Assembly (NCBI GenBank): GCA_007922305.1
Contig: ML677365.1
Location: forward strand, 15,866,293-15,930,292
DNA length: 64,000 bases
From: Dermatemys mawii
Taxonomy: Eukaryota > Chordata > Testudines > Dermatemydidae
Direction of reading: 5' to 3'
Of the stretch, positions 58,195 to 64,000 are shown piece by piece; the first letter of the stretch is position 1, and every line of letters begins with the position of its first letter. The notes under the pieces were generated by a model. It did no database searches and was not told the DNA's origin. It saw only the letters and a program-made list of their open reading frames with translations. The position numbers and the translations under genes were made by a program.

Positions 58195-58835
58195 TATCTT
58201 GTTCAGAGTTATGGACCATTTCAGAGTCACACACAACCTCCATTCCCGAGGTGTCCAGAACTCTGAGGTTCTACGATATCATCCATAAACTTGGTCAGTG
58301 ATGATTTTGTTTGTTTTTTGATGTCATTGATAAAAATGTTAAATAATACAGGGCCAAGAACTTATACCTGTGGGACCCACTGGAAACAGACCTGCTTGAT
58401 GATGATTCCCCATTTACAGTTACATTTTGAGACCTATCAGTTAGCTACTTTTTAATCCATTGAATCTGTGCCATATTAATTTTATATTCTAGTTTTTTTA
58501 ATCAAGATGTCATGCTGTATGAAGTCAAACACCTTACAGAAAACTTAGTATATTACGTCAACACTATTAATTTAAGAAACCAAACTTGTAAGCTTATGTA
58601 AATAAGATATCAAGTCTGATAAGATTTATTTTCCATAAACCCGTGTTGGTTTGCATTAATTACATTACTCTCCTTTAGTTCTACATTAATCAAGTTCCGT
58701 ATCTTGCCCACGACTGACAGCAGGCTGAGAAGCCTATAATTACCTATTTCCTCTTTTTTTAAAAAAATGGCACAACATTCACTTTCTTCTAGTCTTCTGG
58801 AACTTCCCCAGTGCTCCAAGACTTATTCAAAATCA
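58195..58835 (-). mobile_element. L3/CR1-type LINE reverse transcriptase fragment
   Basis: The minus strand translates, through frameshifts, into RT order. EHWGSSRRLEESECCAIFLK and GNYRLLSLLSVVGKI are followed by NQHGFMENKS. Then come KNRL-type sequence, WIKK.LTDRSQNVTVNGESS, an SGSHRYKFLALY..TFL block and F-x-DD-like FMDDI near 58270. This is the finger-palm region of a CR1/L3 element, with many substitutions and stops. Confidence 0.75.
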
Positions 58836-59847
58836 GCATTTAACTCTTTTAAAACGCTTGGATATGAATTTAACTCCTGCTGAGTTAAAAATGTCTAACT
58901 TTAGTAGCTATTGCTTAACATCTGCCAGAGATACTAGTGGAATAGAAAGGGTGTTATCATTACCACATGATGAGACTGTGGCTGAAGAACCCCCGACCCC
59001 TTCTCTCCCTCTCTGACCCCCTCCCTTCCATCCCCACCAACTGAGGCCTGTGGCAAGAAGTCTCACCAAGGGGAGACTGAGCACTGGCCGTGATGACCAT
59101 GGAAAAAAGGGGAGAGGGTGGTTATAGGGGAACAGTATAAACCCTCCCACTGCAAGGCGGGGGAAACCAAAAGAAATTGGAGAAAAAATTAACAGACATC
59201 AACACAAGGAACATTTATCAGAAATCTCTCCCTTCCCCCCATTTGGTGAGAAAAGAAGGCAGGGACCAAATTAAACTCAAAATAGAGAGGAAAGGATGGA
59301 AATGTCATGGGGAATACAATCATGGCGGGTTGAGAGGAAGAAAGGAATCATAAACAGTGAAAGGAAAAGGGTAGGGAGGATCAGGGAGACCTGCCTCCGT
59401 CCCACAAAGTGACGGGGAATCCCTGGGCTGGGATTGACAGGGCGGAAGGGAGAGGGGAAAGTAATCACATGTCTGCCCAAGAGAAAGGAAGAACAGGAGC
59501 AGATGGGGAATAAAGGGTGCAGGGGGAATGAAAAGCAAACAGACCAACCCAACACAAGAGGGAACAGAGAGCATCAAAACCAGCCAGCTAAGGGAAGGGA
59601 AAACAAAATGGAAGACAGGACTCATCATAACATGGAGCTTGGGAAACAACACAAAAAGTCTTCTGCCACTTTAGAATAAAGGCAGAGGAGGAGTCAGCAG
59701 TAGAACAACCTGCCCACCCCAGCACACAAACACATGGAGCAGGAACAGAGCAGTCACACACCACCAGCTCCAGCAGAAGCAGTGATGGCAGCCAGCTGGA
59801 AGCCCTGCTACGGAAGTGCCCAGAATAGATGGCGCTTAGGGTTGTTT
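58836..59847. other. Unassigned purine-rich sequence
   Basis: It is strongly purine-rich on the plus strand from 59090 to 59700 (gaggaaaggatgg, gggaaaacaaaatggaag). Open frames on both strands (59277-59679) reflect that bias. It could be the 5' part of a retroelement split by the insertion at 59848, but nothing confirms this. Confidence 0.4.
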
Positions 59848-60620
59848 AGGGTTAGTAGCCAACTTTCTAATCACACCAAACTGAACATTACTGTCTCATC
59901 CCGTGCCCCCACTTCCCTAAAGTCATGTCCCCACTCATTCCATGCCCCCTCCCTCTGTTGCTTGCTTTTCCCCACCTTCACTCACTTTCACCAGACTAGG
60001 GCAGGGGTTTGGGATGTGGGAGGGGGTCTCAGGGTTTGGGCAGGGGTTTGGGGGTGCAGGGTTCAGGAGGGAGTTTGGTGTGGAAGGGGGCTTGGGGCTG
60101 GGGAAGAGGGTTGGGATGTGTGAGCGGGTCTAGGGTGTGGTTCTCTGGGAGGGAGTTTGGGTGTGCGAGGGGGCTCAGGGCTGGGACAGGGGGTTGAGGT
60201 GTGGGAGGAGGTTCAAGGTGCTGTCTCCAGCCGGACAGCACTTACCTCAGCTCCCAAAAGCTGCCGTCAAGTCTGTCTTCTAGGCAGAGGGACCAGGGGG
60301 CTCTGCATGAAGCCCATGACTGCAGGTACCAGCTCCACAACTCCCACTGGCCACAGTTACCGGCCAATGAGAGCTGTGGAGCTGGTGCTCAGGGCAGAGG
60401 CAGCATATGGAGCCCCCATGGCTGCCCCGTGCCTAGGGACTGCAGGGACATACCAACTGCTTCCCAGTGCCACATGGAGCCAGGGCAGGCAGGGAGCCTA
60501 CCTTAGCCCTGCTGCACCGCAGACCAGATTTTTAATGGCCCGGTCAGGGTTCTGACCAGAGCTGCCAGCGTCCCTTTTTGACAGGGTATTCATGTCGAAA
60601 ACTGGATGCCGGGCAACCCT
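59848..60620. mobile_element. GC-rich non-autonomous DNA transposon, copy B
   Basis: It starts agggttagtagccaactttc and ends gaaaactggatgccgggcaaccct (inverted ends AGGGTT.G.). It has the same internal order as 1986-2726: 'cccactcattcc', 'gttgcttgctttt', 'tcaccagactagggcagggg', G-rich degenerate units, then 'tttttaatggcc' and 'gtccctttttgacagggta'. It is 773 bp long, with no transposase. Confidence 0.7.
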
Positions 60621-60985
60621 AATGGAGCTCTGGGACCGAATCAGGGCTGTGGACTAAAGGAAGCTCCTGAAAGGTATGTGATACTTGCAGGCCTGGGACA
60701 GGTAGGTCTAGGCCCACCCAAGACTAAAGGCGTGCCCTCTCAACCAAGGGGCCATAAGCCACTAAGCTCAGGCTGCAACTGAGTACATGGGACAATGAAG
60801 ACGAAAACAGGAATGGGAGTGAGGTCAAAGGTTAAAAATGAGGAAGTCAGAAGGAAAAGGAGCCAAGCAGAGAACTCCAGACAGTGCCCACCACTCCTCA
60901 AAGACGTGGTGTCCAGACAAGACACTGTCCAGCGGAACTCTGCCTGGAGCTGTGATCAGATAAGGGACTGGAAATGGTTGCCACA
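60621..60985. other. Unassigned sequence between elements
   Basis: Purine-rich, no domain; possibly 3' sequence of the minus-strand LINE that follows. Confidence 0.35.
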
Positions 60986-61180
60986 GTAACCCCCATCTAG
61001 CTTCCTCTTCCTGGAGTGATGGATGACCATCTTGGCCAGCGCTGAGATTGATGAGGAGGTCTCACGCCTTCGTGGAGCCACTGTTGGGGTGTGCATAAAT
61101 GAGGAAGTGTGGGGAGATGTGCAGCCAGGCCCTCAGTAAGAGGTTCTGGAGGAGCCGGAATAGTGGCTGCAACCTGAAAC

Positions 61181-61196
61181 ACTCTGTGTAGAGGTG
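61181..61196. repeat. 16-bp target-site duplication, left copy
   Basis: ACTCTGTGTAGAGGTG is repeated perfectly at 61336-61351, flanking the Penelope-type inverted insertion. Confidence 0.9.
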
Positions 61197-61293
61197 ACAA
61201 AGAGTCCTGTGACACCTTAAAGACTAACTAAAATTTTAGAGCATGCTCTAAAATTTTAGTTAGTCTTTAAGGTGCCACAGGACTCTTTGTCAC
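61194..61293. repeat. 100-bp near-perfect palindrome
   Basis: Arms 61194-61243 and 61244-61293 are reverse complements with a single mismatch and no spacer. Each arm is the Penelope terminal-repeat segment running outward from '(t)gctctaaaattttagttag' to 'ggactctttgtcac'. Confidence 0.95.
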
Positions 61294-61335
61294 TTCTGCA
61301 ATTCCAGACTAACATGGCTACCCCTCTGATTCTTG
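61197..61335. mobile_element. Penelope-like head-to-head terminal-repeat insertion
   Basis: Two copies of the Penelope-like terminal repeat (as in 62903-63000 and 23452-23545) are joined head to head. The right copy extends to the family 3' end (aacatggctacccctctgattc). The insertion is bounded by 16-bp perfect target duplications and interrupts the LINE zinc-finger coding sequence. No reading frame is present. Confidence 0.85.
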
Positions 61336-61351
61336 ACTCTGTGTAGAGGTG
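61336..61351. repeat. 16-bp target-site duplication, right copy
   Basis: Perfect copy of 61181-61196. Confidence 0.9.
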
Positions 61352-61620
61352 TGCCAGGGTCTCCCTCTCGATGCAGAAGAGACAGAGGTCAGGGCAGTTC
61401 ATGAACTGTGCCTGGTATTCACCCTTGCTTTCATCTCTATGGAGGAGTTACCAGCTAATATCACCAGTGGGTCATGGAACCAGAGTGGAATACAAACTGG
61501 TCAACCAAGGTTCTTTGCCCTCCTCAGGTGGCATCAGATCCTGCCTGATGTTCTCTGGGCATGGTTCTGAGGCAGCTGACTTGGTGGTGTGTCAGGGGTG
61601 GCCAGGGTGGGTCCATAAAA

Positions 61621-62567
61621 TATGCATAGTGAATGAGACTGTGGGGTGCAAGAAGAGAAGGGATGGTCTCATGGCTAAGCATAAGCCCCTTTGTTTTCCA
61701 TTTAAACTGATTTTTATTGAAAAAATCCAGGGTTTTGCAAAAAATATTTGTTTTTCTCCCGATTTTCACCCTACTTTTGTATCATTAATATATATTATAT
61801 ATTAACTTGTTTTATTAGGAAAATAAAATATCTTGCATGAGATATATGTATTATGATAATATATTAGTCTGTGTGTATATGCAAAGCTGTCTGTCAAAGT
61901 AAGGCTAGGTATTAGTCTAGAAGATACAAACAATAAACAAAGAAGCACACACACAAGCTCTGAAGTGCATGCGCAGCTCAACGTACTAATGTAACTCATG
62001 CCCACCATGTACACATTTCAGGATGTTAGCAGATAATGGTGTAAAGATCTGACACACTAAAATGGGACAAAGATGAAAATCTGAATCACAGTCGGTTCAG
62101 AACACAAGGAAGTATTTGAAAGTTTAAAAAAAAAATTTAAAAAAGGAGAAAAGGATGAAGTTGAGTGTATGCACTGCAAATGGTGTGACCCAATCATTAA
62201 ATATAAATATTTAAGGCTAAAAGTTCCAAGTCTATAACAGTAACTGTTTATTCAAATGAAAAGTTTTATTTAGGGATTAGAGATACATTGTTTTTTTAAA
62301 CTCGGAGATGGCATTGTGTTTTGAAGTCTGTTTTAGTTCTGCAGCAAACCACACTGAATTCCATTCATCAAAGCATTAATCTACTGAATACTTTTTCCCC
62401 AGTCCTTCCATCTGTCAAAATAAGCCTCAATATTTTCTCTGATAAATTATTAATAGTTTCTTCTACTGATTTTCACCCATTTTTGTTGTAGAAATAAACA
62501 CCAATAAACTCCTGGAAAAAATTAAATGAAATAAAAACCAAAAATGAAGGGTCCCACTAAAGCAGTA
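61621..62567. other. Unassigned AT-rich intergenic sequence
   Basis: No gene. The 144-codon frame 61371-61805 runs out of the LINE fragment and is chance. Confidence 0.45.
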
Positions 62568-62738
62568 ATGGATTCTATCCCTGCTTCTCCCACCGAATTC
62601 CTGTGTGATGCTGGGAAAGTCACTTAGGCCCAGATCCACAAAGGGACTTAAAGGTTGCAACACTGAGTGTTGTGGCTCCTAACTTTTAGGTGTCTAGAAA
62701 ATCACAGGAAGAACACCATGATCCACAAAGCCATGTCT
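62568..62738. repeat. MIR scrap followed by a hairpin MITE
   Basis: ctatccctgcttctcccacc ... gtgatgctgggaaagtcact resembles MIR. Then cagatccacaaagggactta and its inverted end gatccacaaagcc enclose a snap-back around 'gcaacactgagtgttgtggc'. Confidence 0.5.
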
Positions 62739-62902
62739 AGTCTAGACGCCATAAATCGACCACCGAGCGCCCTCCTGTTGACTCCAGTACTCCACCGGAG
62801 CAAGAAGTGCCGGCGGAGACGATGGGGGAGTGTCACCAGTCAACTTACCACAGTGAAGACACTGCAGTAAGTAGATCTAAATATGTCAACTTTAACTACG
62901 TT
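62739..62902. mobile_element. MITE fragment truncated by the Penelope insertion
   Basis: catgtctagtctagacgcca, taaatcgaccaccgagcgcc and actccaccggagcaagaagt, then gtaagtagatctaaatatgt with caactttaactacgttgcag, share the CpG-rich design and 'acttcagctacg' box of the MITE at 12631-12916. The right end is missing where the Penelope-like element begins. Confidence 0.55.
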
Positions 62903-62953
62903 GCAGAAGTGACAAAGAGTCCTGTGGCACCTTAAAGACTAACTAAAGTTTTA

Positions 62954-62991
62954 GAGCATAAGCTTTCGTGGGTTAACACCCACTTCATCGG
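62954..62991 (-). ncRNA. Candidate hammerhead ribozyme in the Penelope terminal repeat
   Basis: On the minus strand the element reads CCGATGA, a stem GTGGG(T)/(A)CCCAC with a short loop, GAAA, then a 3-bp stem AGC-TTAT-GCT and C. This follows the hammerhead order CUGAUGA / helix II / GAAA / short helix III / UH, with predicted cleavage between minus-strand C (62954) and U (62953). Deviations are C for U at core position 4, an extra A before helix II, and weak helix I pairing. Hammerhead motifs are established in Penelope-like elements. Activity of this copy is doubtful. Confidence 0.45.
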
Positions 62992-63284
62992 ATGCATGCA
63001 GTGGAAGTATCCAGGGGCAGGTATAAATAGGTAGGCAAGAACCAGGTGGGAGATAACAGGGTTAGTCCAATGAGGCTGAACCAGCTTGTTATCTCTAATC
63101 AGGGAGGGTGTGGTATTCCTCTAGCAGCTGAACTGGAGATGTGAATAGCGAGAGAAGAGAAGCTGCTTTTGCAGTTAGCTAGCCACTCCTAATCTTTGTT
63201 CAATCCTTGATTGATAGTATCAGATTTGCAAATGAATTGCAGCTCTGCAGTCTCTCTTTGCAGTCTGGACTTGAAGTTTCTTTG

Positions 63285-64000
63285 CTACAAAATGCTGACC
63301 TTTAAATCTTTTATAGTGTGTCCAGTGAGGTTGAAGTGCTCTCCTACAGGTTTCTGTATATTGCCATTCCTGATTTCTGATTTGTGTCCATTTATCCTTT
63401 TTCGTAGGGACTGTCCAGTTTGACCGATGTACATAGCAGAGGGACATTGCTGGCACATAATGGCGTATATTATATTGGTAGATGTGCAGGTGAATGAACC
63501 AGTGATGGTGTGGCTGATCTGGTTTGGTCCTGTGATGGTGTTGCTGGCGTAGATATGTGGGCAGAGTTGGCATCGAGGTTTGTTGCATGGATTGGTTTCT
63601 GAGTTAGAGTTATTATGGCGCGATGTGCTGTTGCTGGTGAGAATATGCTTGAGGTTGGCAGGTTGTCTGTAGGCCAGGACTGGCCTGCCTCCCAAAGCCT
63701 GTGAAAGTGAGGGATTGTTGTCCGGGATGGGTTGTAGATCACTGATAATGCATTGGAGAGGCTTTAACTGAAGACTGTAGGTGATGGCCAGTGGTGTTCT
63801 GTTGTTTTCTTTCTTGGGCTTGTCTTGTAGCAACAGGCTTTTGGGTACACGTCTGGCTCTGTTGATCTGTGTCCTTATCTCCTTGTGCGGGTATTGTAGT
63901 TTTGAAAAAGCTTGGTGGAGATCTTGTAGGTGTTGGTCTCTGTCTGAGGGGTTGGAGCAAAGATGATTGTACCTCAGTGCTTGGCTGTAGACAATGGATC
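63285..64000 (-). CDS. Penelope-like polyprotein C-terminus: RT end and GIY-YIG endonuclease (partial)
   Basis: The frame is open from the window edge to a TAG at 63285-63287, about 238 codons. Its N-terminal part has ALRYNHLCSNPSDRD, HLQDLHQAFSKLQYPHKEI and INRARRVPKSLLLQD, the RT thumb/linker region of Penelope-like proteins. Next come GGRPVLAYRQPANLKHIL and the Cys pattern C-x4-C-x2-C (CNKPRCQLC). The GIY-YIG endonuclease follows: IIYAIMCQQC, YIGQTGQSLRKRINGHKSEI (catalytic Tyr and Arg present) and GEHFNLTGH. In the family the endonuclease nicks target DNA to prime reverse transcription. No stop interrupts the visible part, so this may be a fairly recent copy. The N-terminal RT lies outside the window. 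Confidence 0.88.
   Translation of the reverse strand, partial: SIVYSQALRYNHLCSNPSDRDQHLQDLHQAFSKLQYPHKEIRTQINRARRVPKSLLLQDKPKKENNRTPLAITYSLQLKPLQCIISDLQPIPDNNPSLSQALGGRPVLAYRQPANLKHILTSNSTSRHNNSNSETNPCNKPRCQLCPHIYASNTITGPNQISHTITGSFTCTSTNIIYAIMCQQCPSAMYIGQTGQSLRKRINGHKSEIRNGNIQKPVGEHFNLTGHTIKDLKVSIL

Larger units (their letters stand above)
60986..61620 (-). mobile_element. Non-LTR retrotransposon fragment (RT C-terminal zinc finger)
   Basis: With the 139-bp insertion at 61197-61335 and one target-site copy removed, the minus strand gives DLCLFCIERETLAHLYTEC, then FRLQPLFRLLQNLLLRAWL and HFLIYAHPNSGSTKA. The pattern C-x2-C ... ETlaHl...C..lqPLf is the zinc-ribbon region that follows RT in several LINE clades (zf-RVT). 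Stops are present further along. The clade was not resolved. Confidence 0.6.
62903..64000 (-). mobile_element. Penelope-like retroelement, 3' part (runs off the window)
   Basis: From the right edge the minus strand has an open frame to 63285 encoding the end of RT and a GIY-YIG endonuclease. A non-coding region (acaagctggttcagcctcat ...) follows, then the terminal repeat with a hammerhead-like motif (62954-62991), ending at '...gactctttgtcacttctgc'. The order RT-linker-EN and the terminal repeats shared with 23236-23545 and 61197-61335 identify a Penelope-like element. The 5' part lies beyond 64000. Confidence 0.88.

Noticed and set aside
59277..59679. Frames on both strands in purine-rich DNA
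   Set aside because: Strand composition bias explains them; no domain.
61371..61805. 144-codon plus-strand frame
   Set aside because: It is the antisense of a LINE RT fragment and then AT-rich intergenic sequence.
1..64000. CRISPR arrays, operons or bacterial genes
   Set aside because: Repeats are all dispersed eukaryotic transposons or microsatellites; no regularly spaced direct repeats, no prokaryotic gene organisation.
1..64000. Exons of the usual KCNS2 neighbours (for example NIPAL2 or STK3)
   Set aside because: I looked for multi-exon host coding segments on both strands but found none that I could support by eye.

Overview
This is a vertebrate nuclear (euchromatic) window with one clear host gene in a sea of transposon remains. 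The repeat content points to a turtle or a close sauropsid relative: many CR1/L3 LINE fragments, MIR/CORE-SINE pieces, Penelope-like elements whose terminal repeats carry the 'gcttatgctc ... ttagtctttaaggtgcc' signature, PIF/Harbinger and hAT DNA transposons, a chromodomain Ty3/gypsy element and many small hairpin MITEs. The species call is inference from memory of these families. The sequence itself fixes only 'amniote'.

Layout. 1-17.2 kb: no host exon recognised. It holds MITEs, CR1 scraps, a GC-rich DNA-transposon copy (1986-2726), a solo LTR split by a later insertion (8384-10998) and a snap-back MITE (12631-12916). 17.2-27.1 kb: a decayed Ty3/gypsy element on the minus strand, with paired LTRs, gag, RT, RNase H, integrase and a chromodomain. 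Its RNase H region was split by a hAT-like insertion of about 5 kb that left the 8-bp duplication TCCAGGTT. The hAT carries a dead TTF-finger/DUF4371 transposase and itself received a Penelope-like terminal repeat. 32.9-34.3 kb: an intact single-exon KCNS2 (Kv9.2) gene on the minus strand. Its 5' side is a CpG-rich island that contains a 100-N assembly gap (34719-34818).

38.6-42.6 kb: a complete 3,971-bp PIF/Harbinger element with TTA target duplications. It has a DDE transposase (one frameshift and one nonsense codon) and a convergent Myb/SANT-like gene. In the gap between the two Myb-like ORFs, on the opposite strand, lies a third small two-exon reading frame. A second, much older Harbinger copy at 49.8-54.0 kb preserves the same gene order. 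It also preserves recognisable protein motifs of that third frame at fixed spacing, together with its ATG/splice-donor context. This is the most interesting signal in the window.

54-64 kb: tRNA-derived SINE modules, an L3/CR1 reverse-transcriptase fragment, a second copy of the GC-rich transposon, and a non-LTR element (zinc-finger tail of RT). The last was hit by a Penelope-type inverted-repeat insertion that forms a 100-bp near-perfect palindrome flanked by a 16-bp target duplication. At the right edge is a Penelope-like element with an open reading frame for a GIY-YIG endonuclease and a candidate hammerhead ribozyme in its terminal repeat.

The genes do not form a functional pathway. KCNS2 is the only host gene seen; everything else is a record of successive insertions. 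Most element ends outside the TSD-defined ones are approximate.
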